From NCBI GenBank assembly GCA_035495555.1, contig DATJFQ010000041.1, forward strand, positions 62,001-126,000: 64,000 nt of DNA. Reading direction: 5' to 3'. Below, one piece after another: positions 51,624 to 59,862 of this stretch (position 1 is its first letter; every line of letters begins with the position of its first letter). This DNA comes from DATJFQ01 sp035495555 (lineage in GTDB: Bacteria; Acidobacteriota; Vicinamibacteria; Vicinamibacterales; 2-12-FULL-66-21). Below the pieces are notes generated by a model. That model searched no databases. It worked only from the letters and a program-made list of their open reading frames with translations, and was not told where the DNA came from. Made by a program: the position numbers and the translations under genes.

Positions 51624-54482
51624 ATGAAGCCGATCGTTCCGCTTCTGGTGGCGGCGTGCGCCGTAGTGGCCGCGCAATCCGTGTCCGCGCAGACGTCTGC
51701 CACCTGGCAGTCACCCGTCAACGTCACGGCATCACCAGGCGCGCTGCAGAAAAGCGGCGGCTGTGACGGCTGTCCCGATTCCGGCGCACACAGCTCGCAG
51801 CAGTTGAGCGGCGACGGCTACATCGACTTCATTCCCGGAATGGACCAACGCCTCTACGCCGGCCTCACGACAGACCTCTCTTCCTCCACGGCGTCGACGA
51901 CCATGAACTTCGCCTTCAGTTTCTGGCCGGGCGGCGCATGGGAAATCCGCGAACTCGGCGTGTACAAAGGGGAAGGCACCTTCGCCGCCGGCGATCACTT
52001 CAGCGTCTCTATCGAAAACGGGGTGGTCGTCTACCGCCACAACGGCGTGGCGGTCTCTCGGAGCGCTACGGCACCGGCGTTCCCGCTGGTTCTGGACACG
52101 ACGTTCTACTCGGCCGGCAGTTCACTCTCGGGCGCAACGATCGGCGCAGGCGCACCGCCAAACGCAACGACCGCGCCTCCGCCCGCCACAACGACGACTA
52201 CCATTACCACCACCCAGACCACGACAACCAATCCTGACGGACTCCCGACCCGGACGGCAGTAGGCCCGTACTATGCGGTCGTCGATCGTTACACGTACCC
52301 GAAGCCGGCTCTCCCGGCCCCCGGGCCCGCCGGCACGACTTTCCAGGATCCGATTTTCGGTTCCTCGATCACCCGCATCACCGACGGCAACGTGCGACCC
52401 GGGTACCTGAATCGCTCCTTCCGCACGCCGTCAGGCACACACCAGCTCGCCTGGAGTGCCAACGGCACCAGGTTCTATGTCGTCAGCACCGACGGGACGA
52501 TTATCCCGTTCACGTTCGACGCGGCCACGCACAGCGCAAAACGGATCCAGCCGACCACCAGCGGCGAAGGCGGCCTCGTGCTGCGGTTCTACCTGGAACC
52601 GCAGTTCTCCTTCGTCAACGACTCGGTCATTTACGGCAGCTCGTCGCTGTCCGGGTCGACGCTGCGCACGGTCGACAAGTACGACTTCTCAACCGGGCAG
52701 TACTCCACGATCTTCAACCTCGACGCGGTTCAGCCCGGCCTGTCGGGTACATTCATCGGCGGTCTCGGATCGAGCGCCGGTCCCAACGAACGCGTCCTCG
52801 CCTTCTTCGGCGGTACCTCCCAGGACAAACATCACTTGGCCGTCGTCTTCGACGTGGCTAACCCGGCGTCTTATCAGATTGTCGACACGCTCACCTCGAC
52901 GCTGAACGGAGCCCCCGCACCGATCACGCTGAACTTCTCGCTGCACCACGCGAGCATCGACCGCAGCGGCCGGTACGTCATCCTCTACCCCACCGGTCCG
53001 GACATGCAGGCGCCGCGCTACGCGGCGCAGATGTACGTGTGGGACACCGTCACGGGCACTATGACCGCTCTCGGCGCCTCTGCTCACCCGTACGGGCACG
53101 ACGCGTACGGCTACGGCGTCGCGATCAACCAGGACTGCTGCACGTCCACCACCTGGGACGCGGCACAGTGGCAACTCCGCAACTTCTCGACGCCCACACT
53201 GTCACACGACCTCATCGCAACGGTGCTCTCCCCCAAAGAGACCTCGCTTGCCGATCACCCGTCGTGGAACAACGCGCGCAGTGATCGCCTGGTTCCTTAC
53301 GTCAGTGGTCTCTATCGCTACGGCACGAACACCTCTCCCTGGCGCGCATGGGACGATGAGCTGGTGGCGATACAGACGGATGGCGCACAGGGAACCGACG
53401 CGACCGTGTGGCGATTCGCCCAACACCGTTCCGACGTTCGCAACGACCTCGACGCCACGACGACCTATTTCTGGTACGAGCCGCGGCCGAACATCTCCCC
53501 CGACGGACACTGGGTCCTGTTCACCTCCAACTGGGAGAAGACCCTCGGCACCGATCCCGGCGGCGACGCCGGAGGCAGCTTCCGCCAGGACGTATTCCTG
53601 CTCGAGCTGACGCCCTCCACCAGCGCAACGACAACGACAACGACGACGACACCTCCTCCGCCGCCGCCGGCACCGACCGTCGCTCCCGTCGCGATCGCGA
53701 CGAGCAGCGTCCCCGGAGCGCAAATGACGGTGCCGTACTCCGCCGCGGTGACCGCGACCGGAGGCAGCGGGTCGTACCTGTGGACGATCACCCAGGGGAC
53801 CCTGCCGCCCGGACTCTCACTCAGTCGAACGCTGGGCGTCATCTCCGGAACGCCCACAACGGCCGGCAGCTTTCCGTTCACGGTGGCGGCGTCCGACGCC
53901 GCCAACAACGCGAATTCCGCCACGAGCTCATACACGCTCGCGGTTTCCGGTGCGCCGCTCCAGATCACGACGCTGCTGGCGCCAACCGCGCGCGAGACGG
54001 TCGCATACTCCGCCGCGCTCGCGGCGAGCGGCGGAAGCGGTTCATACAACTGGTCGCTCTCCTCCGGGACATTGCCGCCCGGCCTGACGCTCTCCCCCCA
54101 GGGCTCGCTCAGCGGAGTCCCCACAACGCCAGGAACGTACGCCTTCATCATCCGGATAGCGGATGCGCAGAACGGCGCGCTCAGCGCGTCGATGAGCTAC
54201 TCCATCCCGGTCCAGGCCGCGATCAGGATCCTGGCGCCGCCATCCACCCTGACACCGCTCCGCAATGCACCGTTCGCCTACGCGTTCACGGCCGCGAACA
54301 TCATCGACAAGGCGACCTGGACGATGAGCGGGAACCTGCCGCAGGGCCTCACGTTCAACAGCGCCAGCGGGATCCTGTCGGGCACTCCGAAGACCGGCGG
54401 ATCGACGACGGTGCGGATTACGGTGAGCGACGTTAATACTGCCTGCACGATCTCGGTGGCGCTGAAGATCGCGCAGAAGTAG
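51624..54482 (+). CDS. large exported protein with propeller-like middle and C-terminal putative-Ig repeats
   Basis: The 952-residue protein has a signal peptide (PLLVAACAVVAAQSVSAQ). An N-terminal beta domain (about 25-175) and a Thr-rich linker (about 180-210) are followed by a middle domain (about 215-670) with propeller-like features (HQLAWSANGTRFYVVSTDG, RYVILYPTGPDMQAPRYAA, NISPDGHWVLFTSNWEK). After a Thr/Pro linker come three putative Ig repeats of the SGSYLWTITQGTLPPGLSLS / GVISGTPTTAGSFPF type (about 695-952). Such repeats are typical of secreted adhesins or glycan-active proteins. Its stop codon abuts that of the convergent ABC ATPase with no base between. Confidence 0.83.
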   Translation: MKPIVPLLVAACAVVAAQSVSAQTSATWQSPVNVTASPGALQKSGGCDGCPDSGAHSSQQLSGDGYIDFIPGMDQRLYAGLTTDLSSSTASTTMNFAFSFWPGGAWEIRELGVYKGEGTFAAGDHFSVSIENGVVVYRHNGVAVSRSATAPAFPLVLDTTFYSAGSSLSGATIGAGAPPNATTAPPPATTTTTITTTQTTTTNPDGLPTRTAVGPYYAVVDRYTYPKPALPAPGPAGTTFQDPIFGSSITRITDGNVRPGYLNRSFRTPSGTHQLAWSANGTRFYVVSTDGTIIPFTFDAATHSAKRIQPTTSGEGGLVLRFYLEPQFSFVNDSVIYGSSSLSGSTLRTVDKYDFSTGQYSTIFNLDAVQPGLSGTFIGGLGSSAGPNERVLAFFGGTSQDKHHLAVVFDVANPASYQIVDTLTSTLNGAPAPITLNFSLHHASIDRSGRYVILYPTGPDMQAPRYAAQMYVWDTVTGTMTALGASAHPYGHDAYGYGVAINQDCCTSTTWDAAQWQLRNFSTPTLSHDLIATVLSPKETSLADHPSWNNARSDRLVPYVSGLYRYGTNTSPWRAWDDELVAIQTDGAQGTDATVWRFAQHRSDVRNDLDATTTYFWYEPRPNISPDGHWVLFTSNWEKTLGTDPGGDAGGSFRQDVFLLELTPSTSATTTTTTTTPPPPPPAPTVAPVAIATSSVPGAQMTVPYSAAVTATGGSGSYLWTITQGTLPPGLSLSRTLGVISGTPTTAGSFPFTVAASDAANNANSATSSYTLAVSGAPLQITTLLAPTARETVAYSAALAASGGSGSYNWSLSSGTLPPGLTLSPQGSLSGVPTTPGTYAFIIRIADAQNGALSASMSYSIPVQAAIRILAPPSTLTPLRNAPFAYAFTAANIIDKATWTMSGNLPQGLTFNSASGILSGTPKTGGSTTVRITVSDVNTACTISVALKIAQK

Positions 54483-55136
54483 TCACGGCCGGCGCGCGAG
54501 GCACGGCAGATTGCTTCTGCTGCCTCGCGCGACCAGATCCGCAATCCGGTCGACCCCAACACGGCCGTCCCCCTGTTCCGGGACGACGCGGCATCTCCCC
54601 TGCTCCAACACCACAAACCTCCCCGCCACATCGTCCAGATCGTGGAGGCGGTGAGATGAAATGAGGATCGCGGTGCCCGCCGCTCCCCAGTCACGGATGC
54701 GTTCGGTGAGGCGGCGAGCGGCGGGCGGATCGAGGCCGTCCCAGGGTTCGTCGAGCAGCAGGACGTCAGGGGGCGGCCCCTGTAGCGCAATGCGCAGCCC
54801 GAGAATCTGCCGAGTGCCGCGCGAGAGAACGCCGATGCGGCGCCTTTCGTCGGAGGGGACATCGAACAACGCCGCCCATCGCCTGGCGCGGATCTGTGGC
54901 GGCAACGTGGCCTCCCCCGCGAAATAGCGGATGCGCACCAGTGAAGAGTCCCATCGGACCACACCCTGGTCGGGACGGATCAATCCCGCGGAGATGCGCA
55001 AGAGCGTGGTCTTTCCCGCGCCGTTCGCGCCCACGAGCCCGACGATTTCGCCTCGCCGCACCTGCAGCCACGCCTGGTTCAGGACGCGATGTGCACCAAA
55101 AGCCTTCGAAACGGCAGAGAGTTCCAGCACGTGCAT
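54483..55136 (-). CDS. ABC transporter ATP-binding protein
   Basis: A 217-residue ATPase with Walker A LVGANGAGKTTLLRISAG, a weakly conserved signature (GVLSRGTRQILGLRIAL in place of LSGGQ), Walker B PDVLLLDEPWDGLDP and the H-loop AILISSHRLHDL. The architecture is that of exporters of the ABC-2 or bacteriocin-resistance type. Its start overlaps the permease stop (TGATG). The altered signature motif is notable and may lower ATPase activity. It ends the operon that begins with the AAA+ regulator at 58.4 kb. Confidence 0.88.
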   Translation of the reverse strand: MHVLELSAVSKAFGAHRVLNQAWLQVRRGEIVGLVGANGAGKTTLLRISAGLIRPDQGVVRWDSSLVRIRYFAGEATLPPQIRARRWAALFDVPSDERRRIGVLSRGTRQILGLRIALQGPPPDVLLLDEPWDGLDPPAARRLTERIRDWGAAGTAILISSHRLHDLDDVAGRFVVLEQGRCRVVPEQGDGRVGVDRIADLVARGSRSNLPCLARRP

Positions 55137-55825
55137 CACCCCCGGTCTGCGAGCAGCACGTTCAGCCGGCTGGTCGCGCTCACCACAAGCCACACCGCCA
55201 GACACGAGAGCGCCGCTGCTCCGGCGAGTACCGGCGGCGGCACCGCGGGCTGATCGCCGATCAACACGAACGGACACACCAGCAACACGAGAATGTCCCA
55301 CGCCCACGCGCCGAAGGCGGGACTGATCGTCATCGACAACGCCCGCAGGTTGTGTTGCAGCAGGACCGCCACGAGCAGCGCCAGCCAGAGGACACCAGCC
55401 GAACTACGCGGGAGCCGGAAACCCGCGATCCACGCAATGTTCGACACGATCGCGAGCGCGACGAACCGGCGTCCGCACACCGCCGAGACGGCGTGTGCGC
55501 CGCCAAGCGCCAGCGCGGTGACCGCGACTATGATCCAGCCCGCCACTCCAGGCGCAACGGAAACCGCCCAATGCGCGAGAGCCGCCGACCGGCGCGGCCG
55601 ACCGGCGACGAGCACCGCGTCGAAGTGGCCCGCAGACGCACGCGAGACAAACCCGGTCGACGCCAGGAACATCTGGAGAACGAGCAGAAGCCCCAGCGCG
55701 CTGTCCAGCTCCGAGGGATTGTAACGAAGGGTCCAGAGACCAAGCACGACACAGCTCGCCGTCAGGAGCACCGCATGGCCGGGGTGCAGCTCGGAGACGA
55801 GAAAGAACTTCAACAGCCATCTCAC
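55136..55825 (-). CDS. ABC transporter permease-like membrane protein
   Basis: The 229-residue integral membrane protein starts at GTG 55825, whose GTGA overlaps the lipoprotein stop, behind GGAGGTGC. It has six or seven hydrophobic segments, for example HAVLLTASCVVLGLWTL, ALGLLLVLQMFLASTGFV, GVAGWIIVAVTALALGG, FVALAIVSNIAWIAGF and VLAGAAALSCLAVWLVV. No family signature is recognisable to me; the ABC ATPase next door identifies it as the membrane partner. The substrate is unknown; the secreted twin-CX6C peptide of the operon is one candidate. Confidence 0.75.
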   Translation of the reverse strand: MRWLLKFFLVSELHPGHAVLLTASCVVLGLWTLRYNPSELDSALGLLLVLQMFLASTGFVSRASAGHFDAVLVAGRPRRSAALAHWAVSVAPGVAGWIIVAVTALALGGAHAVSAVCGRRFVALAIVSNIAWIAGFRLPRSSAGVLWLALLVAVLLQHNLRALSMTISPAFGAWAWDILVLLVCPFVLIGDQPAVPPPVLAGAAALSCLAVWLVVSATSRLNVLLADRG

Positions 55826-56757
55826 AAGCGCACCTCCGCCACATATCCGCTGCCGAGCAGGAGCACGATGTGGTGCGTGTCGACGGCGAGGAGCAGACGC
55901 GCAGGCTCCGTCAGCTCGTATCGTTCGAGTGCCGCGCCCGCTGGAGAGAAATGCGCGAGCAGCCAACCGCCCGGCGGTTCGGGTGCTCCCGTAACCGGAG
56001 TCCCCGCGCTGATGATCCACACACTCCCGCCGCGATCGACGAAGGCATCACGAACCGGCCGCGCGGGGTTGTCACTCGTCAACAACACCTCCGGCGCGAC
56101 ATGCGGAATGCCAGGCAACTCGACCCTGCGCGTGCGTCCGGCTGGATCGATGAGGGCCACAGCCGGATCGTCAGGAAACCAGCACGCGCGCTCCTCGGCG
56201 CGCGTGGGACCGCACGTCACCAGATTCAGCGCCGCAATGGATGTCCGCGCCAGCTTGAACGGCCGCGTCTTCAGCGTGCTCCAGGCCTCGCGTCTGAAAT
56301 CGCCCGGCTTTCCTGCGATCAGCGCCTGATCCGGCGCGGTGAACTCGGCCCGTTGAAACACCAGCCGATCACCTGCACTGAAAAGCGACGCATGGGCGCC
56401 ATCGAGCGTGTACTCCCGAACGGTGTCGCCCGTCCGCGAAATCTCACGCAGCGTTTTCCAGTCCCGGATGGTCCACAACGTCCCGTCAGCCAATTGCGCC
56501 AGGCCCCAGCAGCTCGACGCATCGGCGAGCGCCAACGGATTACGGGTTGAGGTGCGGTGCTGCAGGTCGATCGAGACGAGCGCGCGCTCCGCGACGAGCA
56601 GCAGCACCGGCCCGTCGTCCGCCGCATCGACACGGCCGGCGAGGATCTCGTTCCCCACCACCGGGCCGAACAGCCGGTCAGGCGCCACCCGTGTGGCGAC
56701 GTGCCGGCACGACACGAGGCCCAACACCGCGGAAAGCAACAGGCCTGCACGCATCAA
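55822..56757 (-). CDS. lipoprotein with propeller-like repeats, unknown function
   Basis: The 311-residue protein has a lipobox (LSAVLGLVSC). The rest is beta-rich with repeating strands such as DGPVLLLVAERALVSIDL, QLADGTLWTIRDWKTLREIS, GGSVWIISAGTPVTGAPEPP and LLLAVDTHHIVLLLGSGYV, consistent with a small beta-propeller. I find no motif that gives an activity. It lies 48 bp after the small cysteine peptide gene and overlaps the permease by 4 bp, so it belongs to the same operon and may receive or sense the peptide in the periplasm. Confidence 0.72.
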   Translation of the reverse strand: MMRAGLLLSAVLGLVSCRHVATRVAPDRLFGPVVGNEILAGRVDAADDGPVLLLVAERALVSIDLQHRTSTRNPLALADASSCWGLAQLADGTLWTIRDWKTLREISRTGDTVREYTLDGAHASLFSAGDRLVFQRAEFTAPDQALIAGKPGDFRREAWSTLKTRPFKLARTSIAALNLVTCGPTRAEERACWFPDDPAVALIDPAGRTRRVELPGIPHVAPEVLLTSDNPARPVRDAFVDRGGSVWIISAGTPVTGAPEPPGGWLLAHFSPAGAALERYELTEPARLLLAVDTHHIVLLLGSGYVAEVRL

Positions 56758-56805
56758 TCCTCCTCAGCGACGCACGGCCGCGCCAGCAGCCGTGCGTCAA
56801 TGTGT

Positions 56806-57012
56806 TCAACCCACGAGCACGCGACGCACGCACCCGGCGTACTGCAGTTCGCAGTCGAGCCCGTCCGCCCACCGGTACCAGAAGTTGTCGTCGTTCGCCG
56901 CTCGCGTGTAGCAATCGAGCAGATCGCGCGTGCAGGTCTGCGCGAGCGCGGGGCGGGGAGCGCTCACGAACCCCGCAATCACGGCCACCATCACCACTGC
57001 CTTTTTCACCAT
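56806..57012 (-). CDS. small secreted peptide with twin CX6C motif
   Basis: The 68-residue product has a clear signal peptide (VVMVAVIAGFVSAPRPALA) and a mature part of about 43 residues with exactly four cysteines: C27, C34, C54, C61. They form two CX6C motifs (CTRDLLDC and CELQYAGC) separated by 19 residues rich in aromatics (DNFWYRWAD). This predicts a helical hairpin held by two disulfides. GGAGGAG precedes the ATG at 57012, which overlaps the regulator stop by 7 bp. I do not recognise a family. Neighbours (AAA+ regulator, lipoprotein, ABC pair) suggest an exported effector, signal or toxin-like peptide with its own machinery; this is inference. Confidence 0.72.
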   Translation of the reverse strand: MVKKAVVMVAVIAGFVSAPRPALAQTCTRDLLDCYTRAANDDNFWYRWADGLDCELQYAGCVRRVLVG

Positions 57013-58433
57013 GTGACTCCTCCAGACTGCGATCCCCTCGCGAGGATCGGTGCGCCTGGCGCGCGCCCCTGCGGAGAATCCGTCCCGCCCGCGCCAGCCG
57101 TAACCGCCGGTGGCGAACCGGCTTCCTCCGGCGGACGCCGGAGATACGCATTGAGCGTGTGATACGAAATCTGCAGCTCGCGACAGGCGCGGCGCTTGTT
57201 GTTGCCGCACCGATGCACCACGAGCCGCACGTAACGGCCGGCCCACTGCCGCAACGTGTGCCGACGCTGGAACGACGGCATCAGGTTCTCCGCGTACTCG
57301 TCGACCAGCGCCGGCGGCAGGTCGTCGAGCTGCAAGTGATCCGAGTCCGCAAGCGCGACGCCGCGCTCGATGACCCGCTGCAACTCGCGGACGTTCCCCG
57401 GCCACGCATACGCGAGCAGCGCATCGGCGGCGGCCTGCGACAGCCGCAGCCGCCGGAACGACCGGTGCCGTTCGAGGAAGTACTCGGTCAGCTCGAGGAT
57501 GTCCGCCGGACGCTCCCGCAGCGGCGGCACGGAGATCTCGACACCGTGCAGCCGATAGAACAGATCCAGCCGGAATCGCCCGCGCGCGACGAGATCCGAA
57601 AGCTTCTGATTGGTCGCCGCGATGATACGGACGTCGACCGGCCGCGTACCCGCGGCGCCGACGCGCTCGATCGACATCTCCTGGATCGCGCGCAGCAGCT
57701 TCGCCTGCGCAGCCGGCGACAAATCCGCCACTTCGTCCAGGAACAGCGTCCCTTCGTGGGCATGCTCGAACTTCCCGCGCCGCCCACGCACACCGGTCGC
57801 AATGCGTTCCTCAATTCCGAACAGTTCGGCCTCGAGCAGCGTCTCGACAATCGCCGCGCAGTTGACCGCGACGAACGGACCGTTCCGCCGCGGACTCAGG
57901 TCGTGAATCTGCCGGGCAACGAGCTCCTTCCCGCTGCCGCTCTCGCCCTCGATCAGCACGGTAAAACTCGTCGCCGCGACCCGATCGATCCGCTCCCGCA
58001 CCGCACGGATCGCCGCACTGGAGCCGATGATCGGTGCCGCGCCATCGAAACGGCTTCGCACCGCTGCCAACGTCCCCGCCCGGTACGCCCGCTCCAGCAG
58101 CAACACCAACGCCGCCACACACCGCGCATCGTCCAGGAGCTGGGCATCCCAGGGATCGAGGCTCCCACCCGGCCGGTCCAGCGTCAGATCGAGCGCGCCC
58201 AGCACTACCGCACCCGCGACGACGTCGACGCTCATCGACGGAACAGTCGACGCGGGCGGCAACGGCCCATCCCGCAGATGGACGTCCTTGACGTCGAGCA
58301 GCGCCCGAAGCTCGTCCTCGAACTTCCGGCGTAACTGCCGCATGTCCCGCATCGCCGGCAGAGCGCCCGAGATCTCGCGCAACACCGTTCCGATCGTCCG
58401 ACGACGATCCGCCACCCGACATCGTCCGCGCAT
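57006..58433 (-). CDS. sigma-54-interaction-domain (AAA+) regulator with degenerate GAFTGA loop
   Basis: The 475-residue protein has an N-terminal sensor region (about 1-145, GAF-like in outline), an AAA+ domain (about 150-375) and a C-terminal FIS-type helix-turn-helix (RRACRELQISYHTLNAYLRR). Walker A GESGSGKELVARQIH, Walker B EGTLFLDEVADLS and the arginine-finger region VRIIAATNQKLSDLVARGRF are intact. The loop that contacts sigma-54, normally ELFGHEKGAFTGA, reads ELFGIEERIATGV, so the GAFTGA hexapeptide is lost. It may act without sigma-54. A strong GAGGAGGG site supports the ATG at 58433. It heads the peptide/lipoprotein/ABC operon. Confidence 0.88.
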   Translation of the reverse strand: MRGRCRVADRRRTIGTVLREISGALPAMRDMRQLRRKFEDELRALLDVKDVHLRDGPLPPASTVPSMSVDVVAGAVVLGALDLTLDRPGGSLDPWDAQLLDDARCVAALVLLLERAYRAGTLAAVRSRFDGAAPIIGSSAAIRAVRERIDRVAATSFTVLIEGESGSGKELVARQIHDLSPRRNGPFVAVNCAAIVETLLEAELFGIEERIATGVRGRRGKFEHAHEGTLFLDEVADLSPAAQAKLLRAIQEMSIERVGAAGTRPVDVRIIAATNQKLSDLVARGRFRLDLFYRLHGVEISVPPLRERPADILELTEYFLERHRSFRRLRLSQAAADALLAYAWPGNVRELQRVIERGVALADSDHLQLDDLPPALVDEYAENLMPSFQRRHTLRQWAGRYVRLVVHRCGNNKRRACRELQISYHTLNAYLRRPPEEAGSPPAVTAGAGGTDSPQGRAPGAPILARGSQSGGVTW

Positions 58434-58507
58434 CAGCCCTCCTCTGTTGCGTGTGGCGGCGGCATGAGTCAAAGAAGGTGCCATCGGCCGAAGCGCGGAT
58501 TTTGGCG

Positions 58508-58930
58508 TCATTTCGACGCCTCAGTCAGGTGCGAAGGGGCCACCCCCGGCGCCGCGTGTAGGTCGGACCCGTCACTGACGCTGTTAGTGCCCGATTGCGT
58601 GTGCACGGAATACCCGACTGGGGCAGTCTCTTCCCGCGGGAGATCGGTGTCCTGGTCGAAGCGGAGAGCCGTTTCGTAAGTCACGCCTTCGAGGGCGGCG
58701 ATTGCTCTGACGCTGCATCTGAGGACCAGCGCGCGCACAAGGACGCGAAGGCTGTCCACCGAGAGCTGGAGATCGATCCGGCTTCCGGGCGGCATTGGGC
58801 GTCGGACGGCAATCGAGGCGCCGCGGCGGCTGAAGTTCAAGAGCGTGCCCTCTCCTCCCGCGCGCACGCGGACGCGGACGTGATTGACCATGGCGCCTGA
58901 GACGCGGCAGTGTTGTCGTCGTTCGGTCAT
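58508..58930 (-). CDS. PilZ-domain protein
   Basis: A 140-residue cytoplasmic protein with a PilZ beta-barrel. The c-di-GMP-binding residues appear as TERRQHCRVSG at the N-terminus (arginine motif) and LNFSRRGASIAVRR (D/NxSxxG motif, here NFSRRG), followed by MPPGSRIDLQLSV. It overlaps the preceding pseudopilin gene by 4 bp, which suggests c-di-GMP input into the pilus/secretion apparatus. The last 30 residues are low-complexity. Confidence 0.83.
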   Translation of the reverse strand: MTERRQHCRVSGAMVNHVRVRVRAGGEGTLLNFSRRGASIAVRRPMPPGSRIDLQLSVDSLRVLVRALVLRCSVRAIAALEGVTYETALRFDQDTDLPREETAPVGYSVHTQSGTNSVSDGSDLHAAPGVAPSHLTEASK

Positions 58931-59505
58931 TGTGCGATCCAGCGGTTCGTGGTGCGGTCGAATTTCAGGACGCGTGCGCGTCCTGTTGCGCCGAGCACGC
59001 GCACGGCGTACTGCGCGCCGTGCGGTGACGTGAGATAGAGCGTTCCGGGCGTCGCCGAGCCGTTCGGGCTCATCGACAGAATTCGTGCGCTGCCGATGCG
59101 GATGCCATCCGGCGATGTCACCGGCTGGTTGTCAGCGTCGGGGACGCCGGGGCCGATCGCGAATCGGACGCCCGGGAAGTTCCAGGCGATCGTCTCGGGA
59201 CCTGATAACCGGGGATCCGCGCCGGCCGTGATGTCGGCCGTGCGGATCCCGTTGGCGTTGCCGTCCAGATACGTCGTGTAGGTGTAATCGCTGTCGGTGG
59301 CCTCGAACCGAAGCCCGACGAATGCTGAGCGCTTCACCGCTTCGGCGCGAAGCCGTGCGATCTGTTGCGCGACGTGTCGTGCGGCGGACCGGGCTCGAAA
59401 GTCGTCCACCGTCGAGGTCGACACGGGAATCGCGATCGCCGCGAGCGTCCCCGTCAGAGCGACGACGAATAGCAGTTCGATCAGGGACATTCCGCGATCT
59501 GGCAC
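58927..59505 (-). CDS. GspH/FimT-type minor pseudopilin
   Basis: A 192-residue prepilin with the cleavage motif RGMSLIELLFVVALTGTLAA (Glu at +5) and a FimT/GspH-like periplasmic domain (ARSAARHVAQQIARLRAEAV, FVGLRFEATDSDYTYTTYLD, GTLYLTSPHGAQYAVRVLGA). Minor pseudopilins of this class prime pilus assembly, and FimT members can bind DNA during natural transformation. It lies 9 bp after comEA, an association that fits a DNA-uptake pilus. Confidence 0.87.
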   Translation of the reverse strand: MPDRGMSLIELLFVVALTGTLAAIAIPVSTSTVDDFRARSAARHVAQQIARLRAEAVKRSAFVGLRFEATDSDYTYTTYLDGNANGIRTADITAGADPRLSGPETIAWNFPGVRFAIGPGVPDADNQPVTSPDGIRIGSARILSMSPNGSATPGTLYLTSPHGAQYAVRVLGATGRARVLKFDRTTNRWIAQ

Positions 59506-59514
59506 GGCGCTGCC

Positions 59515-59862
59515 TTACTTACCGGCCGAGGGCTCCGCCTTCTGGGCGCCGACAGTGATGTACGGCTTCAGCTTCAGGAAGTTCTTCTCGCCGATCCCTT
59601 TGACGTTCATCAGGTCTTCGATCTTCTTGAAGCTGCCGTTCTTTTGACGGAACTCCAGAATGCGCTGCGCGGCTTTCGCGCCGATGCCCGGCAGCGATTC
59701 GAGCTGCGCCTGGGTCGCACTATTCAGGTTGATCGGAGACGACGGAGCCGGTGTTTTGGCAGAGCGGGCCGTCGACTTTGCCGGCGTCCCCTGCTGGGCG
59801 GCCGCGGTGTTGGGCAAGGCAGCGAGGGCGAGCAAAGCGAGTGAGAGCAACAGCGTGCGCAT
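59515..59862 (-). CDS. ComEA-like helix-hairpin-helix DNA-binding protein
   Basis: The 115-residue exported protein has a signal peptide (LLLSLALLALAALPNTAAA), a short Ala/Lys/Thr linker and a tandem helix-hairpin-helix domain (INLNSATQAQLESLPGIGAK, then DLMNVKGIGEKNFLKLKPYI). This is the ComEA layout: a periplasmic DNA receptor that ratchets DNA inward during transformation. GGAGGATT precedes the ATG at 59862. It heads comEA-gspH-pilZ, and yifB/comM plus a type IV pilus operon also lie in the window. Confidence 0.87.
   Translation of the reverse strand: MRTLLLSLALLALAALPNTAAAQQGTPAKSTARSAKTPAPSSPINLNSATQAQLESLPGIGAKAAQRILEFRQKNGSFKKIEDLMNVKGIGEKNFLKLKPYITVGAQKAEPSAGK

Noticed and set aside
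56547..58334. 595-codon plus-strand frame opposite the AAA+ regulator
   Set aside because: Starts inside the lipoprotein antisense and runs through the regulator; Arg/Pro-rich without domains.
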